A stretch of DNA of 19,645 nucleotides from Anaerolineales bacterium (GTDB lineage Bacteria > Chloroflexota > Anaerolineae > Anaerolineales > Villigracilaceae). Made by a program: the position numbers and the translations under genes. The notes below the pieces were generated by a model. That model was not told where the DNA came from. It was given only the letters and a program-made list of their open reading frames with translations, and did not search any database. Shown in pieces: positions 6,942 to 14,732 of the stretch. The DNA lies in NCBI GenBank assembly GCA_017882065.1, contig JADGQD010000012.1, positions 1 to 19,645 on the forward strand, written 5' to 3'. How positions within the stretch are numbered: the first letter of the stretch is position 1; each line of letters begins with the position of its first letter.

Positions 6942-7856
6942 CTAAGTCTTAATCTTACCACGAACAGGAATGGCTTTCACCAGTGACCAGACCGTCCGGT
7001 TGACCGGTACCTTGAGATTATTCTCCTCCGCCAGACGAACGACCGCACCGTTGATTGCATCTATTTCAGTTGGCGCGCCGCGCAGGACATCTTGCAGCAT
7101 CGAGGACTGGTTCTCTGCCGTCCGCTGCGCCACCTCTTCGGCGGTAAGTTCTGGACCTGGGAACGGCAGCACGACTCCCAGGGTTTTTGCCACTGCAGCG
7201 GTTTCGCGCGCCAGTTCCCCCATTAGAGCCCGCGCGGATGGGAGTTCGAGCAGTTCACCATTTTTTACCCGCAGCAGAGCGGTCAACGGATTGATGGCCG
7301 AACTGACTGCCAATTTGCTCCATACCAGCGATTGCAAATCGCTTACCACGTTTACAACAAAACCTGCCCGGTGGATCATCTCCTTCAGCGGGGAAAGGCG
7401 CGGATGGGACTCCAGCGACACCGTTCCTACTCCGCCCAGGCAGACCAGACCGGGTGCGAGTAGTGTCGCGCCAAGAGTTATCACACCCCGGGCAACGCGC
7501 GGCAGGCCCAGGGTCCACGCGAGAACTGTATCATTCCCAAGCCCGTTTTGGAGCGTCAACGCCACACCATCTTCGGCAAGGCAGCCTGACAGTTGGTGGG
7601 CGGCGCGTTCAGTCTGCCAGGCTTTGACCAACACTAACGCAAAACGTATGCCTTTGCATTCGGCCGGATTGTCTGTTGCGTGAACGTGAAAAGCCCGATC
7701 ATCGCCGTCTACACGTACCCCCTTTTCGCTCAAGGCAGCCAATCCCTCCGGCCAGGTACCGAGCATAGTGATGAAAACATCTGCAGCAGCAAGCCGCGCC
7801 GCAAAGAGAGTCGCCAGGGCGCCAGTGCCAAGAATAAGGATCGAGTCGCTATTCAT
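6942..7856 (-). CDS. panE: 2-dehydropantoate 2-reductase (ketopantoate reductase)
   Basis: This 304-aa protein reduces 2-dehydropantoate to pantoate with NADPH in pantothenate/CoA synthesis. The Rossmann nucleotide loop GTGALA is at 10-15, TLQNGLGN at 101-108 holds the conserved Asn, and the catalytic Lys is K181 in VWSKLAVSSAINPLTAL, followed by N189. ApbA/PanE C-terminal elements appear around SSMLQDVLRGAPTEIDAING (251-270). The length is normal. It starts 15 nt after panB, and its AGGAG overlaps the panB stop codon, so the two are co-transcribed. The panB neighbour makes panE the best assignment within a family that also contains other 2-keto-acid reductases. Confidence 0.92.
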   Translation of the reverse strand: MNSDSILILGTGALATLFAARLAAADVFITMLGTWPEGLAALSEKGVRVDGDDRAFHVHATDNPAECKGIRFALVLVKAWQTERAAHQLSGCLAEDGVALTLQNGLGNDTVLAWTLGLPRVARGVITLGATLLAPGLVCLGGVGTVSLESHPRLSPLKEMIHRAGFVVNVVSDLQSLVWSKLAVSSAINPLTALLRVKNGELLELPSARALMGELARETAAVAKTLGVVLPFPGPELTAEEVAQRTAENQSSMLQDVLRGAPTEIDAINGAVVRLAEENNLKVPVNRTVWSLVKAIPVRGKIKT

Positions 7857-7871
7857 TTGGTGACTTTGCTC

Positions 7872-8756
7872 CTAGCGGTTGAGATTATGAAGAAGAGCTT
7901 CCCATTCTTCATCGGGCATTTCGACGGTATGCTCCTGGGCTGGAAAAGTGTGGCCTTGTACATCGGCAATATAAGCCGTGAAAGCACTCTGCATCTCGGT
8001 GTGCAGGTCGGCGTATTTTCGGACGAATTTGGGCGTAAAGCGGTCGAATAGACCCAACAGATCGTGCGTCACCAGCACCTGACCGTCACAGCCTGCGCCG
8101 GCTCCGATGCCGATGGTGGGGATGGTAAGTCGCTTTGAGACCATCTCGGCCAGCCGGGCCGGGACGGATTCGAGCACCAGGCTGAAACACCCGGCTTCTT
8201 CGAGGAGAAGCGCATCCTCGAGCAGTCGCTCGGCGGTTACGGCGGTGCGTCCCTGCGGACGGAAGCCGCCCAGCAAGTTGACCGATTGTGGTGTCAGGCC
8301 GAGGTGCCCCATTACCGGAATCCCCGCCCCAAGGATGGCGCGGATGGCGTGCAAGCGTTCGCGCCCGCCCTCCAGTTTGACTGCCTGCATACCGCCTTGC
8401 TGGAGGAACCGTCCTGCATTCCGGATGGCTTCTTCCGTCGAGACCTGGTAGGACATGAAAGGCATATCCCCGATGAGCAGGGCCGCCCTGGCCCCGCGTG
8501 CCACGGCGCGGCAATGGTGCAGCATCTCGTCCACCGTAACGGGCAGGGTGTTTTCGTAGCCCAGTACCACCATACCGAGGGAATCGCCGACCAGGATGGC
8601 ATCAATCCCGGCCTGGTCGAGAGCCAGCGCGGTGGGGTAATCGTAACCGGTCAACACGGCGATTGGCTCGCCGCGTTCTTTTTTCTGGCGGAATGCCAGT
8701 GTGGTAATTTTCTTACGCGTGGTCTGCGCTATGAGATTAGGGGGAAGTGTGGACAT
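7872..8756 (-). CDS. panB: 3-methyl-2-oxobutanoate hydroxymethyltransferase
   Basis: This 294-aa enzyme transfers a hydroxymethyl group from methylene-tetrahydrofolate to ketoisovalerate, making ketopantoate. Family motifs are clear: LTGYDYPTA (35-43), VGDSLGMVVLG (56-66) with the metal ligand D58, IGDMPFMSYQ with D97, VKLEGG (126-131) with K127/E129, VMGHLGLTPQS (148-158) and the catalytic E196 in LVLESVP. The C-terminus has a short extension relative to compact family members. The RBS AAGGAGG lies 5 nt before the ATG. It is the first gene of the minus-strand pan pair and is divergent from the YtxH-like gene. I found no convincing promoter. Confidence 0.97.
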   Translation of the reverse strand: MSTLPPNLIAQTTRKKITTLAFRQKKERGEPIAVLTGYDYPTALALDQAGIDAILVGDSLGMVVLGYENTLPVTVDEMLHHCRAVARGARAALLIGDMPFMSYQVSTEEAIRNAGRFLQQGGMQAVKLEGGRERLHAIRAILGAGIPVMGHLGLTPQSVNLLGGFRPQGRTAVTAERLLEDALLLEEAGCFSLVLESVPARLAEMVSKRLTIPTIGIGAGAGCDGQVLVTHDLLGLFDRFTPKFVRKYADLHTEMQSAFTAYIADVQGHTFPAQEHTVEMPDEEWEALLHNLNR

Positions 8757-8907
8757 GGTACCCTCCTTTCAGGTAGGGGCCGGGTTGGAATTAATGTTAC
8801 AGGTTGGACTTTTATTCGCTGTCGCGTTCTAAAAGATACGCGCAATACTGGCTATTATTCCACAAAAATAGTACTTCGGCAATCTTCCATCGCATTTGAT
8901 TATGCTC

Positions 8908-8927
8908 TATAATATAAATACTATAAT
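8908..8927 (+). promoter_or_regulatory. AT-rich promoter region with two TATAAT boxes
   Basis: Two perfect TATAAT hexamers (8908-8913 and 8922-8927) lie just upstream of the YtxH-like gene. Neither has a good -35 box at 16-18 bp spacing; a TTGATT at 8896 is 20 bp from the second. One is probably the -10 of this short gene. Confidence 0.45.
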
Positions 8928-8951
8928 AACCGATTTTCACAGGAGGCTTCT

Positions 8952-9167
8952 ATGCGACGGGCTTTTAGTTTCTTCATCGGGACGTTGACCGGCGGAATAA
9001 TTGGTGCAACCGTGGCTTTGCTCTTTGCCCCTTCATCCGGCAAGCACCTGCGCCTTCAGATTAACGATCGCGCCCAAGGTTTGGCTGCCAATATCCGCCA
9101 TGCGTCCAATACAAAACGGATTGAATTACAGGAGCGGCTGGAAACCTTACGCGCCCCCCGGGCGTAA
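8952..9167 (+). CDS. YtxH-like small membrane protein
   Basis: This 71-aa protein has an N-terminal hydrophobic helix with small residues (about 6-27: FFIGTLTGGIIGATVALLFA) followed by PSSGKHLR and a charged amphipathic tail. That is the pattern of YtxH-family proteins, where a Gly-rich helix precedes an APxSGxxTR-like motif. Family members are stress- or envelope-associated with poorly known roles. AGGAGG lies 5 nt before the ATG. It stands alone, divergent from panB and convergent with the glycosyltransferase gene. Confidence 0.75.
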   Translation: MRRAFSFFIGTLTGGIIGATVALLFAPSSGKHLRLQINDRAQGLAANIRHASNTKRIELQERLETLRAPRA

Positions 9168-9170
9168 ATG

Positions 9171-9205
9171 CTCCGGCGGGCAACTTAAAAATTGCCCCTG
9201 CCGAG
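9171..9205. terminator. Hairpin between convergent genes
   Basis: GGGCAA (9178-9183) pairs with TTGCCC (9192-9197), extended by CTCCGGC against TGCCGAG with a bulge. It starts 3 nt past the YtxH-like stop and overlaps the last codons of the glycosyltransferase. The loop holds the A-run rather than a U-tail, so it is a weak terminator candidate for either gene. Confidence 0.35.
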
Positions 9206-10384
9206 CTTTAGATAAAACGCCTCTGTCATTGCCATACAACTCCGATATGCGGCACGTTCAGTAATGATGCGGGCGTTTTCGTTTTTTGCAGCCGCACATA
9301 GGGCGGGGTTCTCCAAGGCGGCAATGATCCCGTCTGCCAGGGAGCGCGGGGAGGCCGCATCCACCAAGAGACCGCTGATACCAGGCGTCACCCACTCCCG
9401 CATTGATTCGATATTCCCCACCACCGGGAAACATCCGCAGGCCATTGCTTCCAGCAGCGAATTGGGCGTTCCATCGTGGATGCTGGGCGAGACAAAGACC
9501 CGGGCTTTTTTGAATAATGCCCACATTTGTGCCCGGTCCAGGTGTGGCCAAAGTTTCGTATTCGACCAGATCCCCAACGACTCAACCCAATGTTCAGATT
9601 CTACATCGCCAGCCAGCGGAGGACAGATGAACAGCGCCTGCGGGAATTTTTCCAACACCAGCGGTATGGATTGGAAAAAGACATCCTGCCGCAGACTGCC
9701 GGGACGCTGTCCGCGCGGGTTGACCACAATTGGGACATCCGGCAGTTCCTCCGGCAGCATTCCGGACCTCGAGGCTGCTTCGATTTCATCGAGACGGATG
9801 CCTCCCGCCCCCGGAACTACCAGCGTTGGCCTGTCGGTTGCGAAACCCCATTTGTGTCCCAGACGAATGTCACGAGCCGCGTCGGCGATGAGACCGTCGG
9901 CACGGTGCAAGGTGCGGCGGGTGAGACGCGCCATCAGAATCGAGCCGCGGGCATGGAGGGTCAAATCGTTGCCCCAGATGGAGACCACCAGCGGGATACC
10001 CGTTGGCGTAGCGGCAGCCAGCATCCCCTCGAAGGGGATGCGCAGGGCGTGGACAAGGTCCGGGCGGATATCTTCCACAAGATTGCGGAAATGCGTTTGG
10101 TAGGGCGGCAGGCTGAGAGGTCCGAGCACGTAGCGCAGCGGGCGCAGGAGACCTCGAAAGCGTCCGACTAATCCGCTTAAGTGTGTTGAACCAACCGAAT
10201 TATTGCTCTGTCCGCGAGCCATCCTGCCAAAGGCCACCGGTAGAATATGGAATGATGCCAATCCCGGAGGCGGGTCACAGGGAAAAGTCGAGGCAAGGTG
10301 AGTCTGGTGACCAGTCTCAACCCAGTGGCGCAGCCAGGAGAGCGCTGTGGGGGAACGCCCGTCGGCGACAAAAAGTAGACGCAT
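9185..10384 (-). CDS. Group-1 (GT4-like) glycosyltransferase
   Basis: From the ATG at 10384 the product is 399 aa. The N-terminus MRLLFVADGRSPTALSWLRH is a typical GT-B opening. WGNDLTLHARG (137-147) resembles the acceptor-side motif of GT4 enzymes, and VFVSPSIHDGTPNSLLEAMA (297-316) with the EX7E-like donor-site region is diagnostic of group-1 transferases. The ORF remains open about 110 codons further upstream, but that part is antisense to a decayed receiver gene and has no family resemblance. No Shine-Dalgarno lies before the ATG; instead TATATT is 6 nt upstream, as in leaderless genes. Substrates are unknown; surface glycan or glycolipid synthesis is the usual role. Confidence 0.88.
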   Translation of the reverse strand: MRLLFVADGRSPTALSWLRHWVETGHQTHLASTFPCDPPPGLASFHILPVAFGRMARGQSNNSVGSTHLSGLVGRFRGLLRPLRYVLGPLSLPPYQTHFRNLVEDIRPDLVHALRIPFEGMLAAATPTGIPLVVSIWGNDLTLHARGSILMARLTRRTLHRADGLIADAARDIRLGHKWGFATDRPTLVVPGAGGIRLDEIEAASRSGMLPEELPDVPIVVNPRGQRPGSLRQDVFFQSIPLVLEKFPQALFICPPLAGDVESEHWVESLGIWSNTKLWPHLDRAQMWALFKKARVFVSPSIHDGTPNSLLEAMACGCFPVVGNIESMREWVTPGISGLLVDAASPRSLADGIIAALENPALCAAAKNENARIITERAAYRSCMAMTEAFYLKLGRGNF

Positions 10385-10420
10385 GGTTGCAATATACCAC
10401 AAACATGAAGTGAAAAAAGT

Positions 10421-10449
10421 TTGACGGAATGCATTAGTTTGTGTATAGT
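10421..10449 (+). promoter_or_regulatory. Sigma-70-type promoter ahead of decayed receiver
   Basis: TTGACG (10421-10426), a 17-bp spacer and TATAGT (10444-10449) make a near-consensus housekeeping promoter. Transcription would start near 10456, just before an AAAAAGGAGG at 10461-10470. It drives the broken response-regulator remnant. Confidence 0.72.
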
Positions 10450-10855
10450 ATATCAATTGGAAAAAGGAGGCCTCAAAGACGTGTTTTGTCTGTTGAAGAC
10501 AATCCCGATATCTTTGAAATGGTGTGCTTTCTCCTTGAACGCACTGGTTATCAGGTAAAAGAAGCTCACAATGGGCAAATGGGACTGAATCTCGCACCAG
10601 GAAATGCCAGCGGTTTTGATGAATCTCTCCCTGCATGGAATGGATGGGTGGACTGTTGCTCGCAAACTCAAAACAAACCCGAAGGCGGTCTCCAACCCGT
10701 TGCTGGCGCTGACCGCCCATAGCCTGCCCAGCGACCGTAATCCTACCTTCGAGTCGGGTTATATTGGGTTTATTTCAAAGCCCATCAATATCCAAAGTTT
10801 TGCCGTGGATATTGCTCAAGCAGTGCGAATCAAAAAGATGACCAAAAAAGGTTGA
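10441..10855 (+). pseudogene. Decayed CheY-like receiver (response regulator) gene
   Basis: Two overlapping frames together spell one receiver domain. The first frame gives RVLSVEDNPDIFEMVCFLLE and continues to about GLNLA (near 10593). The second, shifted by one base, gives PAVLMNLSLHGMDGW, then ALTAHSLPSDR and FISKPINIQSF to 10855. The alignment to typical receivers suggests a 2-bp deletion or 1-bp insertion near 10590-10600. The phosphoacceptor Asp is replaced by Asn (LMNLSL). A strong promoter and SD remain, but no ATG/GTG in the proper frame lies at a usable distance after the SD. The Thr and Lys of the active site survive. Three independent lesions make a pseudogene much more likely than programmed frameshifting. 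Confidence 0.82.
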
Positions 10856-10927
10856 TCAGTCTGATGGAAATTTGCGCTCTCGACTTTAACTATTGCGGCG
10901 TGGGCCGTGGTTTCGACAGGTAATAAT

Positions 10928-11836
10928 ATGCCGGAAGAAAAACGTCCCCCTGTCATCGATTACGAAGGCTCCGATTATCAAACTCGCTTCTGGGAAACAG
11001 GAGGACGCGATTATGAGGATCGCTGCGAAGCCATTGCCTTAAAACACCTGCTCCCCCAAAGCGGCAAACTAATGCTCGAACTGGGCGCCGGCGCGGGCCG
11101 TAATACTCCGCGATACCAGGGCTTTGAGCGAATCGTCCTGCTGGACTACTCCCGCACCCAGCTTAAACAGGCGCGGGAACGCCTGGGTGCTTCCGAACGT
11201 TACATCTACGTTGCGGCGGATATCTACCGCCTGCCTTTTGTGGATAGCCTGTTCGATGCTACTACGATGATTCGTACTCTGCATCACATGGCTGATGCGC
11301 CAGCCGCGTTGCGCCAGGTGCGGAACGTTCTCCAGCCGGGTGCGACTTTCATTCTGGAATATGCAAACAAGCGGAACCTGAAGGCCATCCTGCGCTATGC
11401 GCTGCGCCGCCAGAGCTGGAGCCCCTTCGGGCTGGAACCGGTCGAGTTCGCCCCGCTGAATTTCGACTTCCACCCCCGCGCGGTACGCGGCTGGCTACTG
11501 GAGATGGGATTCCAGGCTGAAAAAATCCTGGCTGTCTCACATTTCCGTATCAGCCTGCTCAAACGCACCATTCCTGCCAGTATTTTGGCTGGTCTCGATT
11601 CTCTTTTCCAATGGACCGGGGCGTTGTGGCAATTTACCCCGAGCGTGTTCATAAAGGCGAGGGCGGAAGGTGGACGAACAGGCTCGATCCCTGCCGACCC
11701 TAAAGCGTTTTTCAAATGTCCCGAATGCGGACATGCTCCCCTTGCGGATCAGGGCGACCGTCTCTACTGCCCGGCCTGTAACCGCACCTGGAAAATCTTG
11801 GACGGCATTTACGATTTTCGCGGAGATGAGTCTTGA
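10928..11836 (+). CDS. SAM-dependent methyltransferase with Trm112-like zinc ribbon
   Basis: From the ATG at 10928 the product is 302 aa; an upstream GTG at 10907 would add 7 residues. The class-I Rossmann methyltransferase core shows motif I LMLELGAGAGRN, an acidic end of strand 2 in IVLLDYSRTQL, and FDATTMIRTLHHM, as in UbiE/Methyltransf_11 proteins. The C-terminus, FFKCPECGHAPL to YCPACNRTWKILDGIYDF, is a four-Cys zinc ribbon resembling Trm112/YbaR-like proteins (cysteines at 264, 267, 281 and 284 from the ATG). In other systems Trm112 is a separate activator of methyltransferases. The substrate is unknown; small molecules, lipids or RNA are all possible. Confidence 0.85.
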   Translation: MPEEKRPPVIDYEGSDYQTRFWETGGRDYEDRCEAIALKHLLPQSGKLMLELGAGAGRNTPRYQGFERIVLLDYSRTQLKQARERLGASERYIYVAADIYRLPFVDSLFDATTMIRTLHHMADAPAALRQVRNVLQPGATFILEYANKRNLKAILRYALRRQSWSPFGLEPVEFAPLNFDFHPRAVRGWLLEMGFQAEKILAVSHFRISLLKRTIPASILAGLDSLFQWTGALWQFTPSVFIKARAEGGRTGSIPADPKAFFKCPECGHAPLADQGDRLYCPACNRTWKILDGIYDFRGDES

Positions 11837-12060
11837 AGAGTCGTCGGAATAATGCGGTCCTGGGGGATTGAATATTCTGGTTATTGCCCTGTTTCTTTTA
11901 AGCTTGACAAACCTTTTATTCTGTAGCAAAGGCGATTTGAGCCCAAGTTGATCTTCTACCAATCAGAAGAAACCATAATTTGGACTGGTTTGGTTGCTAC
12001 ACTCTTTCGCGGCTACATTTCAAGAGAATATTAAAAGCCTGACCAGTGGCGATTGCAACC
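11837..12060. other. Intergenic stretch without recognisable gene
   Basis: This AT-richer stretch follows the methyltransferase gene and holds no plausible coding frame on either strand. A short CTTCT/AGAAG hairpin (around 11951-11967) is the only structure I see, and no clear terminator follows the methyltransferase. No rimP remnant was recognised, although rimP often precedes nusA. Confidence 0.6.
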
Positions 12061-12089
12061 TTGCATCCCAATCGGTTCTGTGCTAAAAT
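12061..12089 (+). promoter_or_regulatory. Promoter of the nusA-infB operon
   Basis: TTGCAT (12061-12066), a 17-bp spacer and TAAAAT (12084-12089) fit a sigma-70-type promoter. Transcription would begin near 12096 and give a leader of about 190 nt before the nusA ATG. Confidence 0.65.
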
Positions 12090-12123
12090 TCTTGGCGTCT
12101 GAGAAACCAATACCGCACGCATC

Positions 12124-12148
12124 GAAAAGTGGGCAACCCCCACTTTTC
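12124..12148 (+). promoter_or_regulatory. First hairpin in the nusA leader
   Basis: GAAAAGTGGG (12124-12133) and CCCACTTTTC (12139-12148) form a perfect 10-bp stem with a CAACC loop. The 3' arm ends in TTTTC, so the shape is partly terminator-like. It could act as an attenuator or a protein-binding stem in the leader. Confidence 0.5.
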
Positions 12149-12191
12149 TGCATGTAACAGGAAACGTATCTTCTCAATAAGAAAGGGAGGA

Positions 12192-12232
12192 TGGGGGGTG
12201 TGCGGGCAGCGAAGCCGCCCGCACACCCCCCA
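12192..12232 (+). promoter_or_regulatory. Very stable GC hairpin in the nusA leader
   Basis: GGGGGGTGTGCGGGC (12193-12207) and its exact complement at 12217-12231 form a 15-bp stem, extended by one T-A pair. The interior has a further GC-GAA-GC mini-stem. It ends about 56 nt before the nusA ATG and has no T-run after it. It may be a regulatory or RNase III-type processing stem, or a mobile hairpin repeat. Confidence 0.6.
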
Positions 12233-12288
12233 CTTCCCGGTTTATTGTGATGATACCAAGAAACTAATATCTGGGGAGCAGGTTGAGC

Positions 12289-14160
12289 ATGAAAAATGAA
12301 TTTGCCCTGGCTTTCAACGAAGTGTTGGAAGAAAAACAATTGCCCAAAGAGGTCATCATGGCTGCCATCGAGTCGGCCATGGTCTCGGCCTACCGACGGG
12401 CGGTCAACGCCTCCAACGCCCAGGAAGTCGTAGCCAAAATTGACCCGGAATCCGGCAAGGTCACGATCTTCGCCGAAAAAGAAGTGGTTGAAGAGGTGCA
12501 GGACCAGCGCACGGAAGTGACACTCGAAGTGGCGCGCACGGTGAACCCGGAAGCCAATTTAAACGACATGGTGGTCGTCGAATCCACACCTACAGACTTC
12601 GGGCGCGTTGCTGCACAGACGGCCCGTCAGGTCATCCAGCAGCGCATCCGCGAAGCTGAGCGCCAAATGCAGGCTGATTTCTTCAATAAACAGGTTGGCG
12701 AGATCATCAGCGGCGTGGTACAGGCTGTCAGCATGACTCAGGGCGTGACCATTGGTTTGGATATGAAAGCCGAGGGCATCATGCCCCCGAATCAGAAAAT
12801 CCCTGGCGAGAGATTCAAAGTGCACGAACGCATTCGCTCGATTGTCCTGGAAGTCAAGGATAGCCCGCGCGGCCCGCAGATCATCCTCTCGCGGTCGCAT
12901 CGCAATTTCCTGCGCCGTTTGCTGGAAAACGAAGTCCCCGAAATCTATCATGGCATAGTCGAGATTCGCGCCATCTCGCGCGAACCGGGACAGCGCGCTA
13001 AAGTAGCCGTCTCGGCTACCCAGCCCAACGTGGACCCGGTGGGAGCGTGCGTGGGTATCAAGGGTGTGCGTATCCAGGCCATCGTCAAGGAATTGCACGA
13101 TGAGAAGATTGACATCATCGAATGGAATGCCGACCAAGGATTGTATATTTCCAAAGCCATCAGCCCGGCCAAGGTTTCCGGCGTTTATCTTAACGACGCC
13201 GAAAAGACTGCCACGGTGGTCGTCCAGGAGGACCAGCTAAGTCTGGCCATCGGGCGCGATGGGCAGAATGCGCGCCTGGCTGCCAAATTGACCGGCTGGC
13301 GAATTGACATTAAGTCGCTGATTGAAGCCGCCGCGGATGCCATCGTCAAAGTACAGAGGGACCCATCCCTGGCGAATATTGCCGAAGTTGAACACAAAAA
13401 TATACCAATCGTTGAAGAAGTCCTGACGAAGAAGGGCGAAGGCCGCCCGTTGACGCCGGAAGAATTCATGATGCTCATCCAGTTTGTAGAGCGTGTGGAA
13501 CGGCGTACCGTGGAGCAGAAGAAAGCTGTGGCGGTGGCCGAGGAAGAACGGGTTTCTGCCGCTCGCTCCGAGGTCCCGAACGCCGCGTTCGAAGCGGGTA
13601 TCGATGCTTTGGGCCTGTCTGAGCGCATCTACAACATCCTGACGGAGGCCGAACACCGCACCGTCGGTGACTTGATGATGGCGATGAAACTTAACCCTGA
13701 CAGTGTCCTGGGACTGGCTGGGATTGGACCCAAGTCCATGGAAACCATCAAGACTGCCCTGGAGAACATCTCGTTCCCCGAACCGGAGCCGACCGTTGAG
13801 CCGGTTGCCGAGATCCCGGTCGAGGAGATCGCTGAAGCGCTGGTGGAGACTGTTATAGTAACCGCACCTGTTGAAGTTTTGCCCGAACCGGTAATAGCGG
13901 AGGGTGAACCTCCTGCTGTGGCTGCGGAAATCACCGAAGAAAAAGACAAAGAGAAACCAATCGAGGAAATCTTCACGCTAAGGCCCGATATGCTGCAACC
14001 TGTGGCAGTTGTGGCTGAAGACGATGATGATGAGGCAGATAAGAAAAAGGATAAGAAGAAGAAAAAGAAAGTTGTCGAGATCGTATTTGACGAGGTTCTC
14101 GAAAAGTCCATTGCCTTGAAGAAGCATAAACGTGGTGATGAAGGCTGGGAAGAAGAATAG
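12289..14160 (+). CDS. nusA: Transcription termination/antitermination factor NusA
   Basis: The ATG at 12289 gives 623 aa; an in-frame TTG two codons earlier is less likely. NusA binds RNA polymerase and nascent RNA to control pausing, termination and antitermination. Domains in order: NusA N-terminal domain (1-130), S1 (about 135-200), KH1 with GIKG (256-259) and KH2 with GRDG (322-325). A helix-hairpin-helix unit, LGLSERIYNILTEAEHRTVG to LAGIGPKS (441-483), resembles the RNA polymerase alpha C-terminal domain fold. A long tail follows: Glu/Pro/Val-rich, then an acidic run and a DKKKDKKKKKK block (584-594). Bacillus NusA lacks this C-terminal part. It is the first gene of the translation operon. 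Confidence 0.97.
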   Translation: MKNEFALAFNEVLEEKQLPKEVIMAAIESAMVSAYRRAVNASNAQEVVAKIDPESGKVTIFAEKEVVEEVQDQRTEVTLEVARTVNPEANLNDMVVVESTPTDFGRVAAQTARQVIQQRIREAERQMQADFFNKQVGEIISGVVQAVSMTQGVTIGLDMKAEGIMPPNQKIPGERFKVHERIRSIVLEVKDSPRGPQIILSRSHRNFLRRLLENEVPEIYHGIVEIRAISREPGQRAKVAVSATQPNVDPVGACVGIKGVRIQAIVKELHDEKIDIIEWNADQGLYISKAISPAKVSGVYLNDAEKTATVVVQEDQLSLAIGRDGQNARLAAKLTGWRIDIKSLIEAAADAIVKVQRDPSLANIAEVEHKNIPIVEEVLTKKGEGRPLTPEEFMMLIQFVERVERRTVEQKKAVAVAEEERVSAARSEVPNAAFEAGIDALGLSERIYNILTEAEHRTVGDLMMAMKLNPDSVLGLAGIGPKSMETIKTALENISFPEPEPTVEPVAEIPVEEIAEALVETVIVTAPVEVLPEPVIAEGEPPAVAAEITEEKDKEKPIEEIFTLRPDMLQPVAVVAEDDDDEADKKKDKKKKKKVVEIVFDEVLEKSIALKKHKRGDEGWEEE

Positions 14161-14304
14161 TCTTCCCGCCCGAAACAAGAACATCCTGCCCTGATGAACT
14201 ATTGGATTTACAAGGTACTGAGTTTATATTTGAACCCAATTTGTCGTTTTTCCCCTACTTGTTGGCTGCTTCCGTTCAGAAATATAGGCAAGGAGCAGTA
14301 GAAG

Positions 14305-14610
14305 GTGTCTGGCAAACCTGTAAAAGCACCCAAGCACATCCCCCACCGCACCTGCGTGGGCTGTCGAACCGTTTTGTCAAAGCGGTCACTGGTGCGTCTG
14401 GTACGCCGGCCTGAAGGTGTGCAGGTGGACTCGACCGGTAAATTAACCGGACGCGGCGCGTATCTGCACAATCGCCGTTCCTGCTGGGAAAAAGGCTTAA
14501 AAGGGCTGCTGGCTCATGCCCTCAAGACTACCTTGACAACCGAGGACACCCAACGCCTCCGCCAGTTTATGCAAACGCTGCCGGAGGATGAAGAGGATAC
14601 CGGTGAATAG
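14305..14610 (+). CDS. ylxR: YlxR/RnpM family RNA-binding protein
   Basis: This 101-aa basic protein begins at a GTG with AAGGAG 9 nt upstream. The family signature CVGCR (17-21) and GRGAYLH (49-55), plus many Arg/Lys, place it in the YlxR group (DUF448). Members sit between nusA and infB in many bacteria; the B. subtilis homolog (RnpM) is reported to bind RNase P RNA. The 144-nt gap after nusA holds nothing recognisable. The L7Ae-like gene that often follows ylxR is absent here. Confidence 0.93.
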   Translation: MSGKPVKAPKHIPHRTCVGCRTVLSKRSLVRLVRRPEGVQVDSTGKLTGRGAYLHNRRSCWEKGLKGLLAHALKTTLTTEDTQRLRQFMQTLPEDEEDTGE

Positions 14611-14732
14611 GGATAAGGCCCAAATGGACTGATGAACCGCTGATCGTTCAACGGCAGGCTTGAGGATTTCCGACTCAACCCGGTCAGCAGACGGGGTTTG
14701 CCACACAAGGGTTTTGATTTAGGAGATGCCGT
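14611..14732 (+). other. Gap between ylxR and infB with small stems
   Basis: This 122-nt gap contains three short possible stems in series: TGAAC/GTTCA, TTGAG/CTCAA and CCCG/CGGG. Each is only 4-5 bp and may be chance. No ORF is convincing. AGGAG of the infB RBS lies at its end. Confidence 0.35.

Noticed and set aside
10385..10720. N-terminal extension of the glycosyltransferase to a 511-aa protein
   Set aside because: The extra 112 residues are antisense to the receiver remnant and show no GT features, while MRLLFVADGR at 10384 is a typical GT-B start.
11904..11930. TTGACA as a -35 box in the methyltransferase-nusA gap
   Set aside because: No acceptable -10 sequence lies at 16-18 bp; the pair at 12061-12089 is better.
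12031..12339. Minus-strand 102-aa ORF before nusA
   Set aside because: It runs through the promoter, both leader hairpins and the nusA start, has low-complexity content from the GC palindrome, and shows no RBS or family pattern.
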